This document shows, in pieces, positions 1 to 8,412 of a DNA stretch of 64,000 nt. Position 1 is the first letter of the stretch, and the number at the start of each line of letters is the position of its first letter. The DNA is from Gemmatimonadota bacterium (GTDB lineage Bacteria > Gemmatimonadota > Gemmatimonadetes > Longimicrobiales > Gaopeijiaceae): assembly GCA_028873595.1 (NCBI GenBank), contig JAPPOV010000033.1, forward strand, positions 171,165 through 235,164, in the 5' to 3' direction. The notes below the pieces were generated by a model. That model saw only the letters and a list, made by a program, of their open reading frames with translations, searched no databases and was not told where the DNA came from. The translations under genes were made by a program, and so were the position numbers.

Positions 1-1
1 C

Positions 2-64
2 CAGCCGCAGCCGACCTGGGTGAACTCGATGGCTCAGTGTCCGGTCGACGAGGTGGCCCCGTGA
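2..64 (+). CDS. C-terminal end of an unidentified upstream gene (partial)
   Basis: A reading frame is open from the left edge of the window and ends at a TGA that overlaps the ATG of the next gene (TGATG). Only about 20 residues are visible, ending in WVNSMAQCPVDEVAP, which is too short to identify. The one-base overlap suggests it is co-transcribed and translationally coupled with the following DUF6644-like gene. The frame could be fortuitous, since no start codon lies in the window, but the tight stop/start overlap matches the style of other operons here. Confidence 0.5.
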   Translation, partial: QPQPTWVNSMAQCPVDEVAP

Positions 65-543
65 TGCCTCCGGAAGGCTGGATCGTCTTCTTCGAATGGT
101 GTGAGGCCACGGTCCTTGGCACGGCCGTTCGGAACTCGGTCTATGCGTTTCCACTGATCGAGGCCGTTCACCTCGTGGCCCTCTGTGTCATGGGAGGTGC
201 GCTCATCATGGTCGATCTGCGATTGCTTGGGCTCGGTATGAAGGACCAGAACGCCGGACAGCTGGCGCGTCTGGTACGCCCCTGGCTCGTCGGCGCGATC
301 GTGGTCATGCTCAGTACCGGCGTGCTGCTGTTTCTGTCAGAAGCAATCAAGTGTTTCTACAACACGTCGTTCTGGGTGAAGATGATCACCCTGCCGATCG
401 CGCTCGGCTTCACCTTCCTGGTGCGTGACCCACGGATCATGAAGGGCGCGCCCACCCTTCTCCAGAGCCGAATGCTCGGTTCCGTGTCGATGGCCCTCTG
501 GTTCGTGGTCGCGGCCGCGGGCCGTTGGATCGGGTATAGCTAG
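64..543 (+). CDS. DUF6644-like integral membrane protein
   Basis: A protein of 159 residues with about four hydrophobic segments. The pattern 'FPLIEAVHLVALCVMGG' followed by 'MVDLRLLGLG' resembles the DUF6644 membrane family, recognised from memory, function unknown. The ATG start is preferred to the in-frame GTG at 37 because a GAGGTGG ribosome-binding site lies just upstream and the ATG overlaps the preceding stop. It faces a gene set containing a DUF6152-like protein and a PQQ/cytochrome protein. I recall DUF6644 and DUF6152 proteins occurring together, so a role near a periplasmic oxidation system is possible but unproven. Membrane topology is clear; the family name is moderately sure. 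Confidence 0.8.
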   Translation: MPPEGWIVFFEWCEATVLGTAVRNSVYAFPLIEAVHLVALCVMGGALIMVDLRLLGLGMKDQNAGQLARLVRPWLVGAIVVMLSTGVLLFLSEAIKCFYNTSFWVKMITLPIALGFTFLVRDPRIMKGAPTLLQSRMLGSVSMALWFVVAAAGRWIGYS

Positions 544-675
544 GGTCGCGTTGCCCTGATTGTGACCCGTGGGAGTGATGCGGAGGCAGTGCACGTCAAC
601 GTTGCGTCAGACACGGTGACGTCCAGGGTAGGCCCGGTGGCGCTGCCGATCTGCGGCGGTTGATTCGCGAAGGCC

Positions 676-709
676 GTTGCCCACTGCCGGGGACCCGGCG
701 GTGGGCAAC
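676..709. terminator. Strong hairpin between convergent genes
   Basis: A 16-base arm (676-691) pairs with 694-709 with a single mismatch. It sits between the end of the DUF6644-like gene and the end of the convergent membrane-protein gene, so it can end transcription from either side. There is no long T run on either side. Confidence 0.65.
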
Positions 710-720
710 CGGTCGTGGCC

Positions 721-1227
721 TCAGGAATCCAGAAGGTCCTTAGTTTCCTGTGCCGTCAGACCCACGTCCGCGACGTCGTCTCCGGCCTCGAGCAATGCCT
801 GGTCCTCGGAGAGTCGGGCGACGGCAAGCGTACCGGACGCCGCGGCCGCACCACCCAGAGCAAAGGGGCCGGACAGCTCAAGGACGATGTCCATGGTCGG
901 TGCCGTGCCACTCCAGGACATCAGCGTTGCGAGTACGAGGCTTGCAGCAAGACCGCCGAGCCCACCGAACAGGGCGAACCCGCCCATGGACAGCTCGTCG
1001 AAGCGCCGGCGCCGAGCCGCGATCATGAGAACGACCGAAAATCCGAGCCCGCCCAGAAAGCCTGGAAGGGCGAGCACGGCCGGCCATATGTCGACCGCCG
1101 CTCCGATTCGATTCGGCCAGATGTTGTGGATCAGCTCGATCACGCCGCCGGTCATGAACCCCACGGCCGCCCAACTCAGTCCGAGGCCAATCGCGCCCCG
1201 GATTCGCCTGGACAGCTCGGTCATCAC
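721..1227 (-). CDS. Membrane protein of unknown function
   Basis: A protein of 168 residues with about four hydrophobic stretches rich in Gly, Ala and Leu, beginning near 'AIGLGLSWAAVGFMTGG', then 'PAVLALPGFLGGLGFSVV' and 'MGGFALFGGLGGLAASL'. A basic loop (ARRRRFDE) lies between the second and third segments, and the C-terminal tail of about 25 residues is acidic and soluble. No family is recognised. A GTG at the stated start is directly followed by an in-frame ATG at 1224; a GAGGA motif upstream could serve either. Confidence 0.75.
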   Translation of the reverse strand: MMTELSRRIRGAIGLGLSWAAVGFMTGGVIELIHNIWPNRIGAAVDIWPAVLALPGFLGGLGFSVVLMIAARRRRFDELSMGGFALFGGLGGLAASLVLATLMSWSGTAPTMDIVLELSGPFALGGAAAASGTLAVARLSEDQALLEAGDDVADVGLTAQETKDLLDS

Positions 1228-1350
1228 CTATCCATCCTCAAGACCCGGTTGTTCTCCATTCTGCAACGCAGAGTCCCGGCCAGCGTTGAATCACGTCCAG
1301 CAACTGTGACTCGACTGTGAGGGTTGGCCATCGTTCAATCGGAGGGAAGC

Positions 1351-1380
1351 GAAAAAGGCCCGGCTGCCTAGAGTCGGGCC
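1351..1380 (-). terminator. Rho-independent terminator of the DUF6152/PQQ gene set
   Basis: Arms 1357-1365 and 1372-1380 pair over nine bases with one mismatch. Read on the minus strand, the hairpin is followed by TTTTTC. It lies 30 bases beyond the stop of the DUF6152-like gene, a textbook position. Confidence 0.75.
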
Positions 1381-1409
1381 GTCTCCAATGAGTCGGCTCT
1401 GGTCGGCAC

Positions 1410-1859
1410 CTAGCAGCGTCCCTGCTGCCTGCGCGCCCGGAGCATCTCCGCCTCGTATGGCGCGCCGGTCCCGGATGATCCCAGGAAGATCTTGGTCCCG
1501 TCCGTGAAGGTGATGTCACGGCCGTTCGCACGTGTCAGCGAGTGGTCCTTCGCCTGGTAGCCGTCCACGATGATCTCGGTCCCGGGGGTCAGGCAGTCGC
1601 GACGCAGACCTCGGCGGAGGAGGACGTTCGGCGTTCCGCCCTCCACCATCCACACTTCCTTGGACCCGTCGTCCCTCGTGTGTTCGAGGTGGATCCACGT
1701 GTGCGGGTTCACCCATTCCAGCTTCACGATAGGGCCCTCCAGCCGAATGGGCGCGTCACGATCGAATTCCGCGCCGAAGGCGTGGTGGCCATCGACAGGG
1801 CCGGCGCTAACGACGAAGGACATCGCGGCGGCCGCCAGAAGTGCGGTGGTGCGTTTCAT
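1410..1859 (-). CDS. DUF6152-like secreted protein
   Basis: A protein of 149 residues with a signal peptide (residues 1-24, cleavage near VDG|HH). The mature part starts HHAFGAEFD and continues 'EGPIVKLEWVNPHTWIHLE', the conserved look of DUF6152: a small exported beta-rich domain with a His-rich N-terminus. Function is unknown. The start is the ATG preceded at good distance by GGAG (GGAGATGATCCC); an earlier in-frame ATG lies inside that spacer. It is the last gene of a minus-strand set after two paralogous secreted proteins and a cytochrome/PQQ protein, and is followed by a terminator. A metal- or cofactor-handling role is only a guess from the exposed His pair. Confidence 0.85.
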   Translation of the reverse strand: MKRTTALLAAAAMSFVVSAGPVDGHHAFGAEFDRDAPIRLEGPIVKLEWVNPHTWIHLEHTRDDGSKEVWMVEGGTPNVLLRRGLRRDCLTPGTEIIVDGYQAKDHSLTRANGRDITFTDGTKIFLGSSGTGAPYEAEMLRARRQQGRC

Positions 1860-1864
1860 CGGGA

Positions 1865-2968
1865 TCATCTCCGGTCCTGCTGGTTCTCGTTCCGCTCGCG
1901 CTCTTCTTCCGAGCGAGCACCTCGCAGCACGTTCTCGAGAGCGTAGTTGGCCTCGTGACATGCGTATTCGTACAGAAGTGCATCCAGTCGATTGAACGGG
2001 ACCTCGCCACGGATCTGGTCGGCGAAGATCGTCGGATCGTCGATGGTGAACTCGTAGTTGATCTGATCTTCGGAGACCCGGGTCAGTCGCTCGATCACGC
2101 GCGTGTCCTCCGAGGGATAGAACGAAGCGTTGGACATCCCCATGAGCACTTGCTCAGGATGGATGTTCGTCGTTTCGATCACGAGCGTGTCATCTTCCCA
2201 CCGGCCCCACGAGTCCCCCATCCACGGGCGCATGTGCTCGGCCAGGGGCTGCGGCTCCCCCATGCGTATGATGCGGACGTCATGCACCATTTCGGTCATG
2301 ATCATGATCGCGTCGGGTGTCTGCACGATCGTGTAGTTGTTGTTGTAGAAGTAGTTCGGGAGCATCGGAGGTCCGCCGTTCGAACCGAACGACATGATGC
2401 ACCGCTCGGCGAGCGGGCGGTTTTCCGGATTATCGTACTGGTCGAATTGCCGGTTGAACGCGACACGTTCCGCGACCCGACGATCTCCTTCGACCGTGAA
2501 GGCGGCACGGCGTCCGTCCTCCGGGTAGACGATCAGAGAACTCCGTGGCTCCCCGTTGTAGATGGCGATGTTGTCGCCCGCGTCCACGAAGAACTGGTTG
2601 TACCCGCCTGTGCCACCGGTTGCGGCGTCGAAGATCGGGTCGCCGGTGAGCTCCCCGCCCACTGGAGGTGCTCCGCGATCGGGATCGCTGTCTTCGTAGT
2701 CTGCAGCGATGAAGTCCTGGCGGCCCTGCTCCAGAGCCGTGACCTGCTCGGGGGTGAGCACCTTGCCAACGCCAGGTGGCCTCACGATCGGCGTCATCGT
2801 GGCATTGCTCCAATTCCCCTGGAGGTCCGGTGTACCGTCTTCCAGTCGTGGAACCACCCAGTCCGAAGACCGAGCTGCGGTCGCCATCAGAACAAAAAAG
2901 AGCCCGAGAAGCGGCACCCAAGCCTTGGCCGAAGAAGCGACGACCGTTCGGATCCGCGTGCGTCTCAT
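1865..2968 (-). CDS. Secreted protein of unknown function, paralogue of the next gene upstream
   Basis: A protein of 367 residues with an N-terminal hydrophobic export signal (about residues 15-33). Recognisable blocks are 'DGTPDLQGNWSN' near residue 45 and 'GDSWGRWEDDTLVIETTN' in the second half. The neighbouring 287-residue protein carries matching blocks (KPDMNGIWQ and GQSFGTWDGDTFVVRVNG), so the two are paralogues. This type is abundant in Acidobacteria-, Gemmatimonadota- and Proteobacteria-like genomes as uncharacterised exported proteins. The ATG overlaps the upstream stop by four bases (ATGA), which shows coupling and fixes the start. The conserved Trp/Asp block suggests ligand binding, but no activity can be assigned. 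Confidence 0.85.
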   Translation of the reverse strand: MRRTRIRTVVASSAKAWVPLLGLFFVLMATAARSSDWVVPRLEDGTPDLQGNWSNATMTPIVRPPGVGKVLTPEQVTALEQGRQDFIAADYEDSDPDRGAPPVGGELTGDPIFDAATGGTGGYNQFFVDAGDNIAIYNGEPRSSLIVYPEDGRRAAFTVEGDRRVAERVAFNRQFDQYDNPENRPLAERCIMSFGSNGGPPMLPNYFYNNNYTIVQTPDAIMIMTEMVHDVRIIRMGEPQPLAEHMRPWMGDSWGRWEDDTLVIETTNIHPEQVLMGMSNASFYPSEDTRVIERLTRVSEDQINYEFTIDDPTIFADQIRGEVPFNRLDALLYEYACHEANYALENVLRGARSEEERERNENQQDRR

Positions 2969-3828
2969 GATCCGTTGCCACGGATCGGGTTCTTCCGCAG
3001 GTGCCCGTACATCAACTCCTCGACGAACTCGACACACTTGAACTGCCCAAGCCGCGCATTGGGGTCGATGTTGCGGTACAGCGGCATCCGGATCGTCCAC
3101 GGCTCCGTGAAGGTCTCGGGGTTTTCGATCTCGGCCTCGTACATGATGTGATCCGGGCTGATCATCGTGTACCGCTCCGTCACCGTCGTCCCGTATCCAG
3201 TGAAGTTCCCGGCACGGTCCAGCCAGGCTTCGCCGAGCATCCCGTTGACCCGAACGACGAAGGTGTCTCCGTCCCACGTCCCGAAGGACTGACCCATCCA
3301 CGAGTCGACCTGGGGCTCGCCGGGATCCTCAAGATAGATCTCTCGGAAGGCGGTCGCATACTCGTACGTGATCGCAACGTGGGTGTCACTCTGGAAGAGC
3401 TGAAACGGGAAGGGCATGTACGTAGCCCGAGGCACGCCCGGGAGGTAGCACTTGATTTCGGGATCCCGGTCGAGCCATTGCTCCCGGTTCTCGTCGCGCC
3501 TGGTTGCTGCCTCGGGGAGGTAGGGAATTTGCCCACCAACCACGACACCGTACCCCGAGGGTACCGAGCCGACCGCGCCCAGGGCGAGTACCTCGCTGGC
3601 CGGGACCGGTACGACCGGCCCGGGCTGCATTGCGAGGGCAGGCCGTGCCGTGTGTGGCTCGATATCCCAGTGCGCGTTCCCGAGCGCCTGCCAGATCCCG
3701 TTCATGTCCGGTTTGCCGGCGGCGGTGCGCGGAAGGTCACGCGACTGGGCGTGCGCCGTGGCCGAAGCCAGTGCGAATAGAACAAGCGACGAGCACGCGA
3801 TCCGGGTTCCCCGTCGCAGGGTCAGCAT
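2965..3828 (-). CDS. Secreted protein of unknown function, paralogue of the downstream gene
   Basis: A protein of 287 residues with a typical signal peptide (MLTLRRGTRIACSSL..., cleavage after AHA near residue 27). It has the same layout as its 367-residue neighbour: an early 'AAGKPDMNGIWQ' block and a later 'GQSFGTWDGDTFVVRVNG' block followed by a beta-rich tail. It also contains 'DPEIKCYLPGVPRATYMPFP', where the downstream paralogue has an equivalent Cys-containing stretch. The ATG at 3828 is chosen because the signal peptide begins there; upstream codons in this frame look like non-coding sequence. Function unknown; the context is the PQQ/cytochrome gene 80 bases upstream. Confidence 0.85.
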   Translation of the reverse strand: MLTLRRGTRIACSSLVLFALASATAHAQSRDLPRTAAGKPDMNGIWQALGNAHWDIEPHTARPALAMQPGPVVPVPASEVLALGAVGSVPSGYGVVVGGQIPYLPEAATRRDENREQWLDRDPEIKCYLPGVPRATYMPFPFQLFQSDTHVAITYEYATAFREIYLEDPGEPQVDSWMGQSFGTWDGDTFVVRVNGMLGEAWLDRAGNFTGYGTTVTERYTMISPDHIMYEAEIENPETFTEPWTIRMPLYRNIDPNARLGQFKCVEFVEELMYGHLRKNPIRGNGS

Positions 3829-3907
3829 TATGGTCACTCGATACTCCAGAGATCTCGGGTGCAGGCTCAGCAATGTGAGCCTCTCAGTCGAGTGCGGCCA
3901 GCGCCCC

Positions 3908-5776
3908 TCACGGAGCGTCTCCGCGCAGACCGAAGACGAGAAGAAGGTTTCCAGGCATCTGGCCGAAGGTCCCATACCCGCTGTTCACAAAGATCAATCC
4001 ATTCGCGATCACCGGGCCTGGCCCGTCGATCGATCCTCCTCGGCCCGGGATCCCGTTCACGGTTTCGAAGTCGCGGACCGTATCGAAATCCCAGAGAATC
4101 CTTCCGTCATCGGTCGAGTACGCTCGCATGTGACCGTCCAGCCCACCCGCGAAGACGACGCCCGGTATGACCGTGGGCGCGGCGGAATTCGCCCGCCAGC
4201 ACCCTGGGCGGTCCGCACATGTGCCCTCCGGCGCAGGGGCGCTCCACACGACCTTCCCGTCCATCAGGTCCAGAGCGAACAGGCCCGGCGACCAGTCCAT
4301 GTCGGGATTGATGCTCACGATCTCTGCTTCGCGATCGGCGTTGGCCGCATAGACCAGCGTTCCGTCTGTGGCCATCCCCCAGTGGATTCCGCCGAGGGAA
4401 CTCCCCCGACCGATCTGGGTCGACCACAAGACCTCGCCATCCTTGTCCGGGTCGAGCGCCCACACCGTTCCCGATTTCTGGCCGACGACCAGGATCTCTT
4501 TGCCATCCGGTCGTTCCACGAGGATCGGGGCCATCCCGAAATCGACGTCGGGGCCCGGCGGTGCGGGGCAGTTTTGACGATTCCGGGCTGACGCACACGC
4601 CATCGTGAATGCGTCCTCCTCGGTCGCCTGGAAGACCCAGTCGCGTTCGCCGGTTTCGAGGTCGATCGCCAGGATCGCGTCGCTTGTTTCGTTTGTCGGT
4701 CTGGAGAGGTTCTCGCCGGTGCCGGCATAGACGACACCCCGCCTCACGTCCAGCGTCGGACTCGACCAGACGGGGGCACCCGACGGTGCCCATCGCTGGG
4801 TGCCGATCTCGTTGATCCCCGCTTCCTCTGGATAGTCCGGGATCACTCTATGGTACCAGAGAAGGTCGCCGTTTGACGCATCGAGGGCGGCGACGGCGCC
4901 CGAGGACGTGCAGCACTCGTATCGGGGGTCGCCGGCAGCAACGACCTCGCCCATCGTCGAGATGGGAATTATCAGCTTGTTCCCGTGGAGGACGGCGTGA
5001 CCCGTGTTGTTGGATTCCGGGTGCCACCCGACACGCACCTGCCACAGCACGTCACCGGACTCGGTATCGACTGCGTACGCGTTGGTCCGAGCATCGACGA
5101 CGTAGGCGATACTCCGTCCATCGCCGTCTTCGCCGACCAGGACCCCACCGCGCACTCCAGCTTCGGCTTCGAACGTCCACTGAGCACAACCGGTCTCGGC
5201 ATCGAGCGCGAACACGGTCCCGAACTGGTCTGCGACGATGGCCAGGTCTCCCACGACGGTCGGTTTCGTCCGAACCTGTGATCCGTTCGGGAAACCGAAG
5301 GCCCAGAGCAGCTCGAGGTTCTCGATGTCGTCTGCGTCCAGGCCGGCGCGCTCGGCGGGTTGGAACCCGGTGCCCTCGAGGTCCGCCCCGAAGCCCATCC
5401 ATGAAATATCGCTCAGGGCAAGGCGTCCAGGGCTCGCATCGGGGCAGTAGGCGGACGACGGGAGCCCTTCCTCGGCGTACGTGCGGCGCGTGAGGTATTC
5501 ACCGAGCATGATCCGTTGCGCCTCCGAAAGCTGTTCCCCTTCGGAGCGCATGACCCCTCCCGAGCCGAGTGCCGTGACGATCGCGCGCGGCGTTAGCTGA
5601 CTCAGGGAGAAGCGCGTGGGGGTACGCCCACTCTGAGCTCCGCTGTGACATTCGGCGCAGGCATCCCGGAAGAGCTCTGCGGCATCTTGAGCGGCAGCCG
5701 GATCAGGTCCGGTAAGTGCGAGCGCCACGGTAAGCGCCGTGAGCGGCAGCGGGAGGAAGAGCCTGCTGACAATCAT
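3908..5776 (-). CDS. Exported cytochrome c / PQQ-type beta-propeller dehydrogenase-like protein
   Basis: A protein of 622 residues: signal peptide (1-29), an N-terminal cytochrome c domain with the haem motif CAECH (Cys40, Cys43, His44), then an eight-bladed propeller from about residue 130. Blades show recurring motifs such as 'GTVFALDAETGCAQW', 'VAALDASNGDLLW', 'ILAIDLETGERDWVF' and 'GTVWALDPDKDGEVLW'. The layout, with haem domain in front of the propeller, resembles polyvinyl-alcohol-dehydrogenase-like quinoproteins rather than methanol dehydrogenases. It probably oxidises an alcohol or sugar in the periplasm and passes electrons to its own haem. A Cys-Cys pair (YECCTSS) near residue 300 could be the redox disulfide seen in PQQ dehydrogenases. 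It leads the minus-strand set that ends with the DUF6152-like gene. Confidence 0.9.
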   Translation of the reverse strand: MIVSRLFLPLPLTALTVALALTGPDPAAAQDAAELFRDACAECHSGAQSGRTPTRFSLSQLTPRAIVTALGSGGVMRSEGEQLSEAQRIMLGEYLTRRTYAEEGLPSSAYCPDASPGRLALSDISWMGFGADLEGTGFQPAERAGLDADDIENLELLWAFGFPNGSQVRTKPTVVGDLAIVADQFGTVFALDAETGCAQWTFEAEAGVRGGVLVGEDGDGRSIAYVVDARTNAYAVDTESGDVLWQVRVGWHPESNNTGHAVLHGNKLIIPISTMGEVVAAGDPRYECCTSSGAVAALDASNGDLLWYHRVIPDYPEEAGINEIGTQRWAPSGAPVWSSPTLDVRRGVVYAGTGENLSRPTNETSDAILAIDLETGERDWVFQATEEDAFTMACASARNRQNCPAPPGPDVDFGMAPILVERPDGKEILVVGQKSGTVWALDPDKDGEVLWSTQIGRGSSLGGIHWGMATDGTLVYAANADREAEIVSINPDMDWSPGLFALDLMDGKVVWSAPAPEGTCADRPGCWRANSAAPTVIPGVVFAGGLDGHMRAYSTDDGRILWDFDTVRDFETVNGIPGRGGSIDGPGPVIANGLIFVNSGYGTFGQMPGNLLLVFGLRGDAP

Positions 5777-5915
5777 GGGCACAGATGAGGGAGGAGCGAA
5801 CGTGACGACGTTGGCAGGGTACACTGCCGAGCACCGGCCGTCACGCAGGGCGGAGCCCCATCGTGGCGTATGTGGTCGCCCGGTCGAGCTTCACGGACGA
5901 ACGCGTCGTCGTGTG

Positions 5916-6974
5916 TCAGGGGATGAACGAGTCCGCTGTGCTGAGCGTACAGGCGAAGCCTGCGAGTAGTTCGGCGGCCACGTCCAGGTCTGACAACGCG
6001 ATCGTCTCGACCGCGCTGTGCATGTAGCGGCTTGGTAGCTGAACGAGCCCGGTCGCGACCCCGGATCGTGTGATCTGCAGAGCGTTGGCGTCGTTGGGGG
6101 CGGCCCGCCCCAGAGCTGCGACTTGAAAAGGGAGGTCGCCCTTCTTCGCTACCTCCTCGAGCCGTGCCCCCACGCGCGGGTTGACGTTCGGGCCTCGCAG
6201 GATCACGGGCCCACCGCCGAGGTTGATGACACCGCGCTGGCGCTTGTCGATGCCGGGGCAGTCCGTCGCATGTGTCACGTCGACGGCAATGGCGACATCG
6301 GGATCGATCCTGTGTGCTGCCGTTCGTGCACCGCGCAGCCCGATCTCCTCCTGAACGGTCGAGGCGACGACCAACTTGCACGAGGCACCCTTCGCGGCCG
6401 CCCGGCGCATCGCTTCGAAGACCACCCAGACGCCGGTGCGGTTATCCATCGCCGGCGCGTTGGCGAGTCCGTTGCGCATCTCCTGAATTCCGAGCTGAAC
6501 GGTCACCGCGTCACCGATCGCAACGACCGATTCAGCGTCCTCTCGGTGGGACGCGCCGATATCGATCCACATGTCCTTGGGGTCGACCACCTTTTTCTTC
6601 TCGTCATCGGAAAGAAGGTGAATCGCCTTGCGTGATATGACTCCATGGACCGGGTCGCCGCTCGTCCAGACCGTGACCCGCTGACCCACCAGCTGCTGCG
6701 GGTCCCATCCTCCGACCGTTTGAAAGAAGAGGTACCCGGAGTCGTCGATGTGGGAGACGAGCATGCCGAGCTGGTCACAGTGGCCGTCCAGCATGAGCGT
6801 CGGACCTCTGTTCCCGTTCACCGTCGCGATCACGTTGCCATGAAGGTCCGTTTCGATTTCGTCCGCGAATGGCGACACGTAGTCGCGTACGACCTGCTGC
6901 ACGGCCTGCTCGTACCCGGATACGCCGGGCCTGGAGAGGAGTGCGTCGAGGAAGGAGCGAGCTGACGATTCCAT
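5916..6974 (-). CDS. M42 family metallo-aminopeptidase
   Basis: A protein of 352 residues, close to the usual family length, without a signal peptide, so cytoplasmic. M42 enzymes are tetrahedral dodecamers that remove N-terminal residues from peptides. The di-metal ligands are in place: His65 (DGHCDQLG), the bridging Asp177 (AMDNRTG), Glu210 with catalytic Glu209 (QEEIGLRGA), Asp232 (VDVTHATD) and His319 (RYMHSA). It would finish the breakdown of peptides delivered by the many exported peptidases in this window. It stands alone between a signal-bearing PQQ gene and small secreted genes, so it is probably a single-gene unit. Confidence 0.95.
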   Translation of the reverse strand: MESSARSFLDALLSRPGVSGYEQAVQQVVRDYVSPFADEIETDLHGNVIATVNGNRGPTLMLDGHCDQLGMLVSHIDDSGYLFFQTVGGWDPQQLVGQRVTVWTSGDPVHGVISRKAIHLLSDDEKKKVVDPKDMWIDIGASHREDAESVVAIGDAVTVQLGIQEMRNGLANAPAMDNRTGVWVVFEAMRRAAAKGASCKLVVASTVQEEIGLRGARTAAHRIDPDVAIAVDVTHATDCPGIDKRQRGVINLGGGPVILRGPNVNPRVGARLEEVAKKGDLPFQVAALGRAAPNDANALQITRSGVATGLVQLPSRYMHSAVETIALSDLDVAAELLAGFACTLSTADSFIP

Positions 6975-7170
6975 GTGCGTAACGGAACGAGGAACGTGGG
7001 TCGAGAGCTACTGGCGTAACGCCGAGACAATATCGGACGGTGTCCGGTCCGACAAAGATGGTCGACGGACGCCAGGGTCAGAGCCCGTTCTTCAGGTCCT
7101 CCGAGTTTCTCGTTGGCGCCGCTCGATAGCGACCAGCATCATTCGATGCTCCGTGCGCCCAGCCTGGCGG

Positions 7171-7641
7171 TCAGTTCGCGCTGTTCCAGTCGTTGAGGAA
7201 TTGCTCGGCGCACTGGGTGCCCAGCGTGAACATCACATGCATCTGTTGCATGTTGAACGACCCAACCCACGACCGGATCCAGGTGATGACGTGGGTGCCG
7301 TCGTCGCCTGGCTGCTCGAGCTGGGTTCGCAGCGAGTAGATGATCTGGCCGGGCTCGTAGAATGTGTCGACGTGACACGTGACCGTCGTCAGCGCACCCT
7401 CGAGCAGACCGGGTGCTGCGTCGGCCTCGGAGATTGTCTCTCTGAACGTCATGAGCAGCGCCTGCCGGAACTGATCGCCAGTCGCTCCACCCGCGTCCAT
7501 TGTGATGGCGTCGTCCCAGGTGGCTTCGACTCGGACATCCACAGTCGTCACACCAGCCAGACGCCCGACGTCCTGCATGGATTGGGCGGCCGCCGGCACT
7601 GCGGCGAAGAGCGTCGTGGCCAGGAAGGCGCCTGGACGCAT
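7171..7641 (-). CDS. Secreted protein of unknown function
   Basis: A protein of 156 residues with a signal peptide (MRPGAFLATTLFAAVPAAAQ). The mature protein is a compact alpha/beta sequence with two Cys (in TCHVD and TQCAEQF) that may form a disulfide. No family is recognised. The ATG at 7641 gives the best signal peptide; a GTG five codons earlier (7656) is an alternative. It is divergent from the NTF2-like gene, sharing a 170-base promoter region. Confidence 0.65.
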   Translation of the reverse strand: MRPGAFLATTLFAAVPAAAQSMQDVGRLAGVTTVDVRVEATWDDAITMDAGGATGDQFRQALLMTFRETISEADAAPGLLEGALTTVTCHVDTFYEPGQIIYSLRTQLEQPGDDGTHVITWIRSWVGSFNMQQMHVMFTLGTQCAEQFLNDWNSAN

Positions 7642-7815
7642 GGCAAGACGAGTCACGAGTGGACAGGGTCGAGGAAACGGAACTGCTTCTACCCGCGATG
7701 CTCCGGGGGTTTCCTGCTCGTGTGTACGCCCGGCAAGGCATGAACCCGGGTACGTCTTGCTCGAGCAGAAGGGGTCGGGGATCTTGCCGGGCTCAACCTC
7801 ATAGGAGTCTTCTGC

Positions 7816-8373
7816 ATGTACGCCTCGATCTTCAGTCGTCTCAGCTGTCTCATCGTACGGCCTCTTCGGCTCGTTCTGCTCCTCGGCCTCGGGGCCGGGC
7901 CGTTGGTGATGTCGAGTGTGGTGATCGAGTTATTGGGTCCGAAGGCGATATCGGCTCAGGAAGCCCGCCCCACCGACGTCTCATCGATCGACGCCATCAT
8001 CGAGGCGTACTACGACGTGATCTCCGGTCCGGCTGGTGAGCCCGCAGACGTGGTGCGAGACCACTCGCTGCATCACCCGGACGCCTGGGTGGCGATTGCG
8101 GGTGTCGACGAAACGGGGAAGCCGAACGTGAACGTCATGTCACTCGATGACTACCATGGCGACGGAGGTGTGCGGCCTGCTCCCTTCTATGAGTGGGAGA
8201 CGGGAAGGGAGGTGCAGCAGTCCGGGAACATGGTGCACGTATGGAGCCACTACGCATCGTCTCGCGAGCCGGGGGGTGAGCCGTTCGATACCGGCACCAA
8301 CAGCATCACGCTCTTCTGGGACGGCGATCGATGGTGGGTGATGGGCTGGATGTTCGACGCGACGGCGAACTAG
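7816..8373 (+). CDS. Exported SnoaL/DUF4440-type (NTF2-like fold) protein
   Basis: A protein of 185 residues with a long N-terminal hydrophobic export signal, then a cone-shaped NTF2-like domain. This is suggested by the start 'SSIDAIIEAYYDVISGPAGEP', a middle 'HPDAWVAIAG', 'WSHYASSREPGGEPFDTG' and the characteristic end 'NSITLFWDGDRWWVMGWMFD'. Members are catalytic or ligand-binding; the substrate cannot be read from sequence. A GGAG ribosome-binding site precedes the ATG. It is transcribed alone and is convergent with the downstream aminotransferase gene. Confidence 0.85.
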   Translation: MYASIFSRLSCLIVRPLRLVLLLGLGAGPLVMSSVVIELLGPKAISAQEARPTDVSSIDAIIEAYYDVISGPAGEPADVVRDHSLHHPDAWVAIAGVDETGKPNVNVMSLDDYHGDGGVRPAPFYEWETGREVQQSGNMVHVWSHYASSREPGGEPFDTGTNSITLFWDGDRWWVMGWMFDATAN

Positions 8374-8412
8374 ATCCTTCCCTGCGCGCGCTGCGGCTCG
8401 GATCCCAATGTG

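Noticed and set aside
677..1320. Long plus-strand frames opposite the membrane-protein gene
   Set aside because: Their sequences are low-complexity (Arg, Ser, Pro), with no ribosome-binding site and no recognisable domain. The minus-strand frame has clear membrane helices.
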